Shown here in pieces: positions 49,938 to 63,864 of a DNA stretch of 64,000 nt; the stretch's first letter is position 1, and each line of letters starts with the position of its first letter. A model generated the notes under the pieces. The model was not told the origin of the DNA and did not search any database. It worked only from the letters and a program-made list of their open reading frames with translations. The stretch comes from Mactromeris polynyma (lineage: Eukaryota > Mollusca > Bivalvia > Venerida > Mactridae): contig JASFXZ010000055.1 in the NCBI GenBank assembly GCA_032209605.1, positions 1,054,001 to 1,118,000 of the forward strand. Direction: 5' to 3'. The translations under genes and the position numbers were made by a program.

Positions 49938-50003
49938 GAGCTATGCTGATGTTAGTGTTCATGAAGAAATGCTCACAGATACTGTTAGAACAAATGCCTA
50001 TAG
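49938..50003 (+). CDS. PRMT6-like gene, exon 2 (YFxSY end and HEEM region)
   Basis: This 66-bp exon starts after TATATTTGCAG and ends before GTAAGT at 50004. One base completes the codon left by exon 1; then 21 codons read SYADVSVHEEM and LTDTVRTNAY, leaving two bases (AG) for exon 3. It covers the region before the methyltransferase core: the helix that closes over AdoMet (YF-x-SY, split with exon 1) and the HEEM stretch conserved in the PRMT family. The pattern DVSVHEEM followed by VRT.AYR is closer to PRMT6 than to PRMT1, whose equivalent I recall as FGIHEEM. The exon is too short to be found by an open-frame search and was recognised by its protein motif and flanking splice sites. Confidence 0.88.
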
Positions 50004-51837
50004 GTAAGTAACAAGGCAACTGGAGAATGCCAAAGAGCATACATTTAAGTAGATTGTGCAAGGCAAATCCCTTTTTACATTTATCTCTTGATCGCAAATT
50101 ATTTTAGGAGAAGGACTATAAACTGATATACTTAAGGGTTTAAGTGACAATTGAATTGCTCTCAAACAATTACATAATGGAATGTATTGCGATTAATTTT
50201 TATATTAGAGTCTGGTCTTCAGCCTGTAGTATATGTATCATAGCTTCTTTGACAATGAAAACGGTGTCTGAATTGTATGATTAAAGTGTAAAGATGAACC
50301 ATGAGCCTACATGTACCGGTTTGAATGCCAGGGAAGGCGGTAACGCCAACTTGCAAGACATTAATCACATTTGAGATGTTTGTCGGGACGGGAGAAGATA
50401 GGAAATACTGTCAATAGTATTGGCGATGGACTAGTGTACACAATCTGTCTGAACCCTCGTTTAAATATATAAGCGTTTGAATCACTGTGTATACTATCAA
50501 AAATAGACATTTGGAGTGCAATGACTTATGAAAAAACCAACCGCATCTATGAATCAGGAAATAAATACATATGAGAATGATAAAATATCGGTGATTAGTG
50601 AGTCTTTTGACATAACCAACACTTTCCGTTTGTCTACTTTTATATGGAATATGTTTTCTTTTTGTCTCTAAATAACCTTTAAATGTATTTTTTTGACATC
50701 GTAGGTTTGCAATACAACATTCTTGCATAAATGTCTAAACCATAATACACACTTGAGACACACATTGATTTACATAATCAATAAATGGGTATAACAGTTC
50801 AACTCACAAGGGTCACATCCGAGCTATACCATTGCACACTATGACCAAGTTATCTGAACAACACTATGTTTTGTAGTTCTGACACGAGAGAATCGAAAAA
50901 CACATTTTGTTTGCAAAATGTTAAGATAAAGTGTACAGACAGTCACAATTTCCAACATGAACGATTGGTAAACACGCAATCAAGCCATGAACTAGCACAA
51001 TTGTGTTCAACTATTTCTCGTATCGCTGTTTGTATATTGTGACGGTCGACACTTTAAAGACAGAATACGCGCTTTTATATAGGAAACTTTTTGCTGCCCT
51101 GTGAGAACATTTCAGATGAAAAACTTTTTATGATGTTTGGCACGAAAACGCACAGCAAAGAAATGAGAATTCGGTGCACGACATTCGTAAATATAAAGCG
51201 CACTAGCTGTTGGTGTTATAGACACAAACATTTTATGCGACAATTTAGATAATATTATATTGAAACCACTTTTTCTAGATGACTGAAATGTCTCCTCGAT
51301 TTTTCGATTACAACTTGCTGACGTTTACAATATAGGTGTTTTTGTTTCACGTGCGCGTTTTGTTATGATTAATTGTCTTGCCATCAAAACACAAATGAAA
51401 CTCATAATAAACGTTAGCTTATAAGTTTTAACACATTTAAAGTGTATTTAAACACCTGCCGGGATTAATCGACATATTTGTAAAACATCGTAATTATTTC
51501 CTTTCGCTATGGATATAGATAGATACACGGGCTACGATATGAAAATGTCATTCCAGGTAAATTCTTACAAAGATAGTTGAGTTCAAAAAAAATTCCTCAA
51601 CCGTTTGTGTTTGGTAAACGTGCGTGTACTGAACCACATCATTTGTTTTGTAAGAAATATTAGCTTAGCTTCGGTATGTTCGTATCTAGACAACCATTCG
51701 GTAAACATGTATACTTATCCACTGTTATTGTAAGTACATTGCGATGTTGGTTAATCTTTTAAAAGCGGTGTATCATTTACGGTGTGATTAGGGCCAGAAT
51801 TCTGAAACAAGGTTGAAAGATGTGTTAAAAGAGCGAG

Positions 51838-52010
51838 CATAAGTTGCTACAGGGAACTCCACATACACAAGACAGTGCCTCCCCACACATACCTCAGGGA
51901 AAACAGCAATCCATAAAACATAAATCACTTGAGAAGGTTAAAGGGTACATACGTTAGGGAACAGAGGCGCAAGGAATGGCCTGGCAGACCATAAGGAATA
52001 ACTCGAAGAA
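51838..52010 (+). repeat. Dispersed repeat Y, long single-unit copy
   Basis: It runs AGTTGCTACAGGGAACTCC, CACATACACAAGACAGTGCC, TCCCCACACATACCTCAGGG, AGAAGGTTAAAGGGTACATA, to GCGCAAGGAATGGCCTGGC. It is the best view of the family and contains one copy of the segment amplified at 31 kb. Confidence 0.7.
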
Positions 52011-52021
52011 TCAAAGAGGAC

Positions 52022-52215
52022 AGATTGTTTTTCGGCGCAGCCGTACTAACATGGTTTTGCTAGTCAATTTCTCTTCAACCGAACAATGTTTGTAACCTTG
52101 ACGCGGATTGGTTAACCTCTCGATAAAGGGTACGTTAATTACCGAAATCCACTCAATTTTGGATCTGGAGTGGTAAGCAAGCGTAACATCTCAGCATTTT
52201 TTTTATTTTGCACAA
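52022..52215 (+). repeat. Dispersed repeat W, copy 1
   Basis: It contains CGGCGCAGCCGTACTAACAT, CAACCGAACAATGTTTGTAA, GACGCGGATTGGTTAACC and GGATCTGGAGTGG. It is shared with 52253-52410 and 57183-57475. Confidence 0.65.
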
Positions 52216-52252
52216 CAAATCTTAACCTTCAGATTGAGCCGACCATATTTTT

Positions 52253-52410
52253 CGGCGCAGCCGTACTAACATGGTTCTGCTATATGCATATCAGCGTTTT
52301 GTAAACCAATCAAATCTTACGTTAACCACCAAGGCAATTTCTCTTCAACTGAAAAATAGTTGTAACCTTGACGCAGATTGGTTGACATTGTGTATAGTGT
52401 ATTTCATGAT
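52253..52410 (+). repeat. Dispersed repeat W, copy 2
   Basis: It repeats CGGCGCAGCCGTACTAACAT 230 bp after copy 1, then has GTAAACCAATCAAATCTTAC, missing from copy 1 but present at 57.2 kb. A trailing piece with AAAGATATTTCTTGTTTAAT lies at 52.81 kb. Confidence 0.65.
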
Positions 52411-53306
52411 TTATCCAGTAAGTTTTGTTGTTAGTCATTAGCCTGGATTACCTGTCCTTACCATTACATTATCGGTATGCAGAGTAAGCTGAGTACCAGA
52501 CTAATTAGTCATCACCATTTATATCGTTTTAATCAGATACATCGTTATATAACAAGTTTATTAACATCAATGTATGAGTTCACGACTTATGCAATAAGTA
52601 ATATTGATGAACTATATTGAAACAAACTATACTGTGTCTATGACTAATCACACTACGCAGTGGTTTCCACTTACAGGCGGTTTAGCGTAATTGAATGACC
52701 GAAGGTCGTAACATGTATGCATGTGTTTATGGTGTAGTCTTACAACACATTTTAACATTCAGATTGCAACAAATTTGCATACTTCAAGTTGCCGCCGACC
52801 ATATTTTTTAAAGATATTTCTTGTTTAATTTGCTCATTCACTTACGTTAACATGTGCTTGGATACAAGACATAAATACATAGATCTCACTGCGCGCTAGT
52901 TATACTTGTTAATCTAGGCCCCAATTCAGAATTATCACGAAAGAAGCTACGAATGTACACGAAAGCGGAAAATGTTCAGCAGATTTTTTTCATAGACAAT
53001 TAGATACAAATTACTGCTTCGTTCATCTGTATGTAAAGATAATTGGGAAGACAGATACATAAGTAAATTCGAGATTCTGATATATAACGGCCATTTATCA
53101 TCTAGTTAGCGAATTTATCTTTCATTATCTCTGATTTCTAAACTAGATGTATTCAATTGGCATCCGTTCAACACACCTTCATACAGACATGTTTGGAACC
53201 ATCATGTATATTCGTAACTAACTTTCAATTCATGTCTTCGACAGCGTTTCCAACTTAAAGTTGTTGTTGAAAATGTGCTTAGATTAGACTACGATGCGCG
53301 GGTTGA

Positions 53307-54178
53307 AGTGCCACATATAGTTCGTGCCGCATATAGTTAACGTTAGCTTTATGCGGCGGACGTGTGCCTCTCTTAAAGATGTTTTTGAAATGTGTATTTT
53401 AATACGATAACAATATCAAAAAATCAAATTTGAAAAGGAGATAAACTGACTTATGTATCAAAGTTCCTCAACCACTGTCGGTGGAATGAGTTATGACCCT
53501 TTAATTTTCAAAAATGCATAATAGTAGGCATATAGATTTTTGTCAGCGCTCCGCCTTCTACATGTATGACTAAATTGTGGATTTTAAAGAAACCTCACAG
53601 AAAGAATACGTTTAAACACATTTTCAAACATTTGTATTAATTGCGACCAAAGCATGTAAACTGCTAACGCACATTGGTGTTATCTGATAAGATAATAATA
53701 ATAATTATGACTTATCACGAATCCCCGTCCAACGGAGCCGGTACCGCACTAAAACTCAAGTACGAAAGTCGCGGGTTTGATCCCGTGTCCGACCGTCTAC
53801 GACTGTGGCGATGTGATCAAATACTATGTTAATGGTTACTCGCTTTTATCTGCTCGAAGCTGTTAGTAGAATTTGAATCAGGCAACATTAAACCAAACTG
53901 TTTATTTCATGTTATTTGTTTCTGTTATTTTATTAAACATACCCCGAACTGTTCCAGAAGATTTGTCCACTGTCTGGTGTGGGGAATACATGTCAGGTGG
54001 CACAATGTTATATTCTTTTTTAATGTATCCTTTAAATCAGAACAGATGATAATGATGATTCTTTCAATATAGGACAAGACATAAAATAACTGTATGCAGC
54101 ATGACAATGCCTTTTCGATGCATATAGGTCGCCTCGCCCACGAACTATATGCGGCACGGCCTACATGTGGCACTACAG
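53307..54178. mobile_element. Non-autonomous TIR element with internal tRNA-like segment, copy 2
   Basis: The left end AGTGCCACATATAGTTCGTG and the right end ACATGTGGCACTACAG match 4194-5234. The interior also matches, including ACGCACATTGGTGTTATCTG and the tRNA-like segment at 53722-53795 (A box AACGGAGCCGG, B box GGGTTTGATCCC). It is about 170 bp shorter than copy 1, and lacks the first few bases of the left end. It lies in intron 2 of the PRMT6-like gene. Confidence 0.75.
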
Positions 54179-57100
54179 TGGGTGTATATTTTGGCATATT
54201 TTCAAATATGGCATATTTAAAATCATATTTGTGTTCAAAATATTTGTCAATATTATTAGAATTTGATTCTCGAGTATTACATTGGATATGTAGTGAAGCA
54301 TCATCAGTGATCTACTTCAAGAACTAGGCACACGTACAGTACAAGATGAATATATATAAAAATGATAAATATACCTGACGCTAATCGTTTGAAATGTCTT
54401 CTTCCTCTGATAATGTGAAATGATACTGATAACCATAAGATGAGTTTCACATGTATATAAAATGAAACATTTTCGCCTTTAACCGTTTTCCAATTAGTAT
54501 AAGGAACTTAATATAACACTAAGTCGTTTTTTCATAAACCGGACTTAAAGACAAAATGAATATATTTTTGTTGAACTAAGCATAATCTGTACGCGTTCAT
54601 TTACTTCTTATAATAAGGTTATAAGTGTTTATTTATTGTTTTACTTAATTTCATGGCTGAAGGGAAATGGAATTCGGAAAAAAAAATATTATTTTGAATA
54701 CAATAATGATTTTACAATGCAGGAACACTTTCTGGGATTCATCTCTGAATTGCTTTAGGATGTATGAAATCAGTTATTCCACGCGAGCAAAACAATTGAA
54801 CATTAATTGAAATCACAAATTTACAGATGTAATCCGTTAAACAGTTATAATCAGCATTCTGGTAGTCTGTGGTGTGCGCGTGTGAGAATTGATTAAGCAT
54901 AATGCCAAATTGTGTTAACTCTGAGAACCTGGTAAATGTCAATTCCTAATTGATAATCTCTTCTTGCCATCATCGGTTTTCTGATTTCTTCAATGCGTGT
55001 GTTTAACCTGAGCCAATTTAATCACGAATGTGGTGTTGTGCTTTAAAGATGTCTTGCTAATCCTGTCACTGGTGCAAGTTAATTCTGTGATTAATTGGCA
55101 CCATACGAATTAAACTTGTAAGAACTAACCAATTCCTTAATTTGTTATGGAAATGTTATTTTTTGTAATCATTTGTGAGTGTATTTTGCCACTGACTGTT
55201 CCAAAAAGCGATACTCCTATCACTACATATATTTTATGTTGTTTTGTGCCGCTTTTACGTTTGTAGTTGTTTACGTGTATGCATATGTTTATGTCTTCTT
55301 GCGATTCTGGGGTGGCTATAGGACCTTTGTGTGTGGCAATATCTGCTGGACATTTGAGTGGACCCATGGCTTTCTTGTCGTTTCGTGCATCCTTCTGTGT
55401 ATGAATCTTTACAACTGTTAAATTAGGATGCTATAATTGAAATGATTAAACTTGTATTATATGTTAAAGAAGCTCTAGTTGTAAGAAGCAATTTAGTAAC
55501 TGTTGAATGATAAATGCTTAGTTCAACCTCCGACGATTTATTTCAAACTAATTTGTGTAATATATGAACTGCTTCCTATGTATGATTTATTGTTGTGCAA
55601 TACCACTTACTTACACGTTGACAAAATGTAACATATTGTTATTCATTTAACCGTTTAGTCAATAAGGCTGTTTGAATTCCGAATTTCGAATATGTAAATA
55701 TTTGAATATAAAGTTTATCTTTTAAAGCGGCACGATATATATATTTAATTATTGTATGGAATTGTTCCATATTTGGTAAGAGATATATTTTCATTTCGAT
55801 ATATTTGACACAATTTGCAATGGATAGGACACTGAACTCCTAACTTCCGACGATATTTCCCTGTCACTGAATAACTCACGACATAAATTGTTGAATATAA
55901 CGATTCCGTACGTGACAACTAATTCGAAAAACTGTTTTTATTGTAATGAAACCTACCGACATTCCCTGTTCGTGAACAAAAATGATCAAATAAGACATTA
56001 TTTATGGCTTGTCAAAATTCCTACTTTCGTGTTGACGCCAATTATAAGCTACTTTCTGTTCAGAAACACGTCAATATCGAGCTAATAGAAGATTGTTTTG
56101 TGTAATTAAATTGATTTTGTACGTTCGAAACTACCATGTAGTCATCTGAGAAGAGACAAAAAATCATATAATGCCGGTTTAAGGGTATTTACTAGACACT
56201 GATGCAGCTTTTATAGCATTTGCAACCGTGATGTTTTAATTTCTGAACTAAATTATGAGTTCTAGGAATATTAAAACGTGCTGTAACATCGTTAGTATTG
56301 TGATTTATTATTTTTAATGTATTTGAGAAATATGGGATTATTTTCTGTTTTGCATTTGAAGGTTCTGATATACATGTATATATACCTTGACATTTATGTT
56401 GCTTTGTGTATGGTGTGGTGTACAAATGTAGCAACGGTTAAATTCTGAACTAATATAACTTAAATTGTGTTTGATTTATATCGGTTTAACCTGAGATACT
56501 TTGGTCTTGTACATTTTAAAGCATCGCGTTGTTTTATCAACAAGAATAGAAATAAAAAACCAGTCGCACACATTCTTTTGAATAATTGAAATAGGATTCG
56601 CGGAAAAGGAATCCAATTTGCGCAAAAACGATCGCCACACACGTTCAACCGTCATGCAAGAAATCCAAATATATCTGAACTCAATTCAGTAGAATGCTTT
56701 TCCCCCGTAACTGTTGTCACTTTAGAAAGTTGGCAAATGTCTATTTCGTAGAAGATTGCTACACGTTTTATTAGGCGCAATTACATTTACAGTAGGTGAT
56801 GATTTTCCGTAATGAAATTCGATAAGGTAAAATAACAGAAATTTAGAAACTTTACAATCTGATAGTCAATTTAATTGGAAAATGTTTTAAGTCACGTCAT
56901 TTTTTTCTAGACACAATCAGTCTAGCAGTTGTATTTCAATCATTGGTATTAATGAGATAAGTAAACTGGTTTAGTTTTGTAGTACTAGAAAAAGTACTAA
57001 AAAACCCCAGCTTTTAGTGAATTAACTGATATTCAATTAAAACCACACACAATGTTATTCTATTGTGTACATATTCATAATGCGGAGCATTGTTGAACCG

Positions 57101-57182
57101 TTAATGTCATAGAAACGACAAATACCTGTGGATATATGAAATATATATAGATCTACGCATTTTTCACGATTCTTTTTTTTCT

Positions 57183-57475
57183 CTATTTGCATATCAGTGT
57201 TGTGTAAACCAATCAAATCTTACGTTAACCACCAATATGCTTTTTCCTCGGCAACCGAACATCGTTTGTAACATAGACGCGGATTGGTTAACCTTTCGAT
57301 AAAAGGTACGTGACCTTGCCGAACTCAACTGAATTTCGGTGAATTTACCGAAATCAATTTTAGATCTGGAGTGACCAGCAATCGTAACATCTCCGCATTC
57401 TTTTATGTGCACCAAAAATCTGAATATTTTTATTTCACCGACCATCTTTTTTCAAGATATTTCTTGTTTAATTTT
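57183..57475 (+). repeat. Dispersed repeat W, copy 3 (longest)
   Basis: This copy combines the parts of copies 1 and 2: GTAAACCAATCAAATCTTAC, GGCAACCGAACATCGTTTGT, GACGCGGATTGGTTAACC, GATCTGGAGTGACC, ending with CAAGATATTTCTTGTTTAAT. The pair AACCAATC/GATTGGTT gives it an internal inverted repeat. Class unknown. Confidence 0.65.
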
Positions 57476-58624
57476 AACACCAAGTAGTGCAAAAAGATAT
57501 TTTTCACAGGCCGTAAAACTGAAAATATAAACCGATTGTTGTATGAATATACAGATTGGGGGGAAATAATGAGCAACATGTGTGTCAACCTATTGAAGAA
57601 TATCCCTATGCATAAGTGAGTTAGGCAGTCGAATGTTCAAAATATTCTGTAAAGTTCGAGTGTCTGATAAAAATGTACCTTTTATTTGTGTATTTATTTT
57701 ATCCATACCAAGGTTGTTCACATGGGTAGGTTTACAGTGAGTTGATTATATTATAGCTGTGAACTTAATTCAGTCTGAACTTCGTGAGTAATGAAATTAT
57801 TTCTCAGTAAGTTGGCATGTCATCAAGTCATTAGTGTGTATTCAATTAGAGAAATATGTGTCATAAATAGTGTGACAATGGCGTTGTTATCGCTGCACTA
57901 ATTTATTTCAACATTTATAAATAAATTATTTGAAAATTTTAACAAGTTTCTGTACTGTGGAAAGATGAATTGGTCTAGTATAATGTCAAACTACTGTCTA
58001 ATGTTACTAGTCACTAGTTTTCATGTTCTCTCAGACAATTACGGAATAATTTATGTTTAATTCATTCGAATGTATTTTGATAATACTTCACTGCCAGCTA
58101 ACTTTATCCCGAGACAAATGAATATGTCTACATCGTCTTGTACCTTCAATTATACATAATAACAACTGAAATAAAGTCCAATTTAAACAATAAAAGTAAT
58201 AATCAATCAAACTTTAACCGGAACTATATCCGGAACAGGTCGACACTTGCGCTAAATGACCCAAGTTGTTGATGCACCATAAAACAACATTCGTTATTAT
58301 TATGTAAACACGAACGTAATGTAAGACTGGCAATACTTCACTATCCGTCATGCGTTTATAAAACATCACGATAGAAGTTATTCATAGAAATTCGTTAGAA
58401 AATGAGAATGCAGATACTGCGTGTATTAGCAGCTGGAACAACAGCAACAGAGTTATTGTGATCTTTACAAACCAGGATCAGGTAGACATGATAAAATATG
58501 TTTGAACGTTATGGACGCCGGCTTCATAAACAACTTGTATTGTAATATATGTCCGCAGGTAAGCTCCGTCGATAAAGCGCTATACTGCTTGTACACAGAT
58601 GTTGCTTCAAAAACTGGACCAGGC

Positions 58625-60100
58625 ATATGTTCTCCCGTGCTCGTTGACTGAAAATAATGCATACGTAGACATTTGTCCTTCACCTCTGAACTCTGACTTA
58701 TGAGGAGAAGTTGTGTGATGCTTGTGCAGGAGCAGATCAGTACTGGTTGGTAACACATGAACAAGGGCTAGATTGGTTGGTAACCCAGGAACACGGGCTA
58801 GATTGGTTGGTAACCCAGGAACACGGGCTAGATTGGTTGGTAACCCAGGAACAAGGGCTAGATTGGTTGGTAACCCAGGAACACGGGCTAGATTGGTTGG
58901 TAACCCAGGAACAAGGCTAGATTGGTTGGTAACCCAGGAACACGGGCTAGATTGGTTGGTAACCCAGGAACACGGGCTAGATTGGTTGGTAACCCAGGAA
59001 CACGGGCTAGATTGGTTGGTAACCCAGGAACAAGGGCTAGATTGGTTGGTAACCCAGGAACAAGGGCTAGATTGGTTGGTAACCAGGGAACACGGGCTAG
59101 ATTGGTTGGTAACCCAGGAACACGGGCTAGATTGGTTGGTAACCCAGGAACACGGGCTAGATTGGTTGGTAACCCAGGAACACGGGCTAGATTGGTTGGT
59201 AACCCAGGAACAAGGGCTAGATTGGTTGGTAACCCAGGAACAAGGGCTAGATTGGTTGGTAACCCAGGAACACGGGCTAGATTGGTTGGTAACCCAGGAA
59301 CACGGGCTAGATTGGTAGGTAACCCAGGAACACGGGCTAGATTGGTTGGTAACCCAGGAACACGGGCTAGATTGGTAGGTAACCCAGGAACACGGGCTAG
59401 ACTGGTTGGTAACCCAGGAACACGGGCTATATTAGTTGGTAACCCAAGAACACGGGCTAGAATGGTTGGTTACCCAGGAACACGGGCTATATTAGTTGGT
59501 AACCCAGGAACACGGGCTAGACTGGTTGGTAACCCAGGAACACGGGCTATATTAGTTGGTAACCCAAGAACACGGGCTAGATTGGTTGGTTACCAAGGAA
59601 CACGGGCTAGATTGGTTGGTTACCCAGGAACACGGGCTATATTAGTTGGTAACCCAGGAACACGGGCTAGACTGGTTGGTAACCCAGGAACACGGGCTAT
59701 AATAGTTGGTAACCCAAGAACACGGGCTAGATTGGTTGGTTACCCAAGAACACGGGCTAGAATGGTTGGTAACCCAAGAACACGGGCTAGATTGGTTGGT
59801 TACCCAGGAACACGGGCTATATTAGTTGGTAACCCAGGAACACGGGCTAGACTGGTTGGTAACCCAGGAACACGGGCTAGACTGGTTGGTAACCCAAGAA
59901 CACGGGCTAGATTGGTTGGTAACCCAGGAACACGGGCTAGACTGGTTGGTAACCCAAGAACACGGGCTAGATTGGTTGGTTACCCAGGAACACGGGCTAG
60001 AATGGTTGGTTACCCAGGAACACGGGCTAGATCAACTGACCGCCGTATATAACCGATATACTGGTAAGAAGCGTCGTAAAACCCCCAAACAAAGAAAACA
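58625..60100 (+). repeat. SINE copy D carrying an expanded 30-bp tandem array
   Basis: The left part has CATTTGTCCTTCACCTCTG and GGAGAAGTTGTGTGATGC, matching the bodies of copies B and E. After the array it resumes with GATCAACTGACCGCCGTATA, GATATACTGG and CGTCGTAAAACC, then a CAAA-rich tail. So the array sits exactly at the SINE segment that exists once in copies A, C and E. The tRNA-like head is not clear. Confidence 0.75.
58744..60030 (+). repeat. 30-bp minisatellite, about 43 units
   Basis: The unit is GGTTGGTAACCCAGGAACAC followed by GGGCTAGATT. One 29-bp unit at about 58910 shifts the register. Units are almost identical up to about 59400; later ones mix CTATATTAG, CCAAGAA and GGTTACCC variants in repeated combinations. 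Because the unit is ten codons without a stop, open frames run through the array encoding LVGNPGTRAR or DWLVTQEHGL repeats. I treat these as artefacts: no start context, splice site or related protein is evident. Confidence 0.95.
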
Positions 60101-60206
60101 TATTACATTATATTGATCAACGCTTAAAGCAGTGTGCAAAGGGACGCATTGTCTGGTCACGTATGTAGTATTGTAACATAACTTCATTTCTAGTAGTTTA
60201 AGTACG

Positions 60207-60595
60207 TGTTTTGTTGGAGTAATACGCCGTATTTCAGCAGTATTTCAGCAAGTTGATCTTACCAGTATTCCATGGTGACCGACCAGTACAAATCCGTTCT
60301 TCATTAAGCAGCTGGAGACTTCCCAACAAAAAGCAGAGACGGAGGACAAATGACTATGCCCATGACCTTCAGATTGGCAGCTACGGGCCCAACCGACTGA
60401 GTTAAACATGGCGGGCTGGACAACATACCTCATATTTTTCATAATCTTAGATATGCTAAAATGTACTATGCTATTGTACATGTTGTTAGCAATATGTTGC
60501 AAGTCTGGGGCTCAACCGCATCAAACAGTGAGATTCGGACTTACGACTATTAGATCTGGCGTCTGGCAATCCTGTCCTTGACCACTACGTCTCAC
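60207..60595 (-). repeat. tRNA-derived SINE (copy E), near full length
   Basis: On the minus strand the head has GACGTAGTGGTCAAGGACAG (A box) and GTAAGTCCGAATCTCAC (B box). The 3' region has GTACTGGTCGGTCACCATGG, GATCAACTTGCTGAAATACT and ACGGCGTATTACTCCAACAA. It lies about 100 bp from SINE copy D in the opposite orientation. Confidence 0.75.
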
Positions 60596-60599
60596 AATG

Positions 60600-62333
<1,734 letters not shown>

Positions 62334-62607
62334 TAACATACTGATTTCTGTGGTAGCGTTTAATACAATAATTCCTGATAATATCTTTCTAGTTCAAGTA
62401 TTCTACAGTCTGATATATTGTATATACGCCAAGGGGTGTGTCTAACTTGTCGCGATGCTCAGTAATTGCTCCAAATTCGTGGTTTCAAAATGTTAAATGT
62501 TATATAATTAGTCACGCTATAATAACGTCAGATTTATGTAACAGTCAATGATATCCACCGATACAATGGCAATCATTTGCCATATGTCTGTGTTTACTGG
62601 TTACGTT

Positions 62608-62730
62608 TTATAGTCGGACAATATTTACCAGCCGATCGTGGATATTCGAACAAATACGTAATTTATCACCGGCGATATAATAAATACGTCTCCGCTCGAC
62701 GAGGACGGTGACTATGCACAAACAGGGGTA
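62608..62730 (+). repeat. Dispersed repeat Z, copy 2
   Basis: It matches 46060-46215: ATAGTCGGACAATA, GGATATTCGAACAAATACG, TTATCACCGGCGA, and GACGAGGACGGTGAC. It lies about 285 bp into intron 3. Confidence 0.55.
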
Positions 62731-62844
62731 TGGTAACAAATGAGTGCTAGACGAAAGTTGCCGATAGTGCGTCAGTATGTTCATGAGTTTCCGTTATCAT
62801 ACGAGATGTCTACTTATTAAAATAACTAACAAAATTAACCGACG

Positions 62845-62915
62845 ACACAGTGGCGCGGTGGTAAGAAATCGACCTCCCACGCAAGCTAGCGTAGGTTCGA
62901 ATTTACTCCGTACCG
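62845..62915 (+). repeat. tRNA-like SINE head
   Basis: AGTGGCGCGGTGGTAAG (A-box-like) and GCGTAGGTTCGAATTTAC (B box) have tRNA spacing. No conserved SINE tail is visible after it. Confidence 0.45.
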
Positions 62916-63504
62916 TACATTTTTACTACAGCGTACTTCAATGAAAAAAAGTGTGTTAATTTTATGTAATCTAACGCAATCTTGTTACTCATATGTGTGT
63001 GCGTATTTCATTTCTTTTATTTCATACGCATTTATTACAATTTGTATTTACAAACATTAAAAATTCCTATATGCATTTACCTAGAACACTGTTCTATATC
63101 ATAGTAAAGAACTTGGGTAACATGAGCCAGTTGCGTACATATTATAAAGAGTGAGCTGAAAGAAACCGGGATAATTAGAAACAGACCACTGAAAACACAA
63201 TCTAATTATCTAGAATTAGGCTTTTAATGGTTATTGTCTGTTCAATTAATGTTTTAATGATAGCGATATTCGCCGTGTTTTGTAATTTATCGCAATTAAC
63301 AATTAATAAAACCACCTCACTAATTACTTGCAATTAACTTAGCTACCGACAGTGTCTTCCATAAACTTTTGCAAACATCCTGTTCAGCATCACGGAACAT
63401 GTTTTGTAAAGTCAAGGAAAACGTGTTTAGCATTTCCGCAAAATATTCCGTAAGATTTATGCCTATTCACAGCAGGTGTTTTAATCCGTTTAAAACGGAT
63501 CTAA
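62916..63504. other. AT-rich intron sequence, nothing recognised
   Basis: No exon, repeat or RNA signature was seen. Confidence 0.4.
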
Positions 63505-63630
63505 TTACAGTTGAACCTCGGTTAAATGTCTCTCAGAATGAAGATCACTTTATTGAAATGATCATATTTTCATGACCTGGTTTTAATTCGTCTTCATTAT
63601 TTTAACTCCATAATCAGACCACCTCAAAAC
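63505..63630 (+). mobile_element. Possible MITE remnant left of the 18-bp array
   Basis: ACAGTTGAACCTCGGTTAAA resembles the CAGT..ACCTC ends of the MITEs at 29.2 and 35.35 kb, and ATAATCAGACCACCTCAAAA resembles their inner AATAAGACCAC motif. The right end is not identified. Confidence 0.4.
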
Positions 63631-63864
63631 TATAGGACCTCGGTAAACTATAGGACCTCGGTAAACTATAGGACCTCGGTAAACTATAGGACCTCGGTAA
63701 ACTATAGGACCTTTGTAAACTATAGGACCTCGGTAAACTATAGGACCTTTGTAAACTATAGGACCTCGGTAAACTATAGGACTTCGGTAAACTATAGGAC
63801 CTCGGTAAACTATAGGACCTCGGTAAACTATAGGACCTCGGTAAACTATAGGACCTCGGTAAAC
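63631..63864 (+). repeat. 18-bp minisatellite, 13 units
   Basis: The unit is CTATAGGACCTCGGTAAA. A few units have CCTTTG or ACTTCGG variants. The unit resembles the MITE end motif immediately upstream (GAACCTCGGTTAAA). Confidence 0.95.

Larger units (their letters stand above)
50004..58600. other. PRMT6-like intron 2, first part
   Basis: AT-rich DNA with repeats listed separately. Open frames, such as 55179-55421 and 50411-50728, have no recognised domains. No extra PRMT exon was seen. Confidence 0.5.

Noticed and set aside
58922..60052. 376-codon LVGNPGTRAR repeat protein
   Set aside because: It is the 30-bp array within a SINE. A second frame is open too and a 29-bp unit shifts register without consequence.
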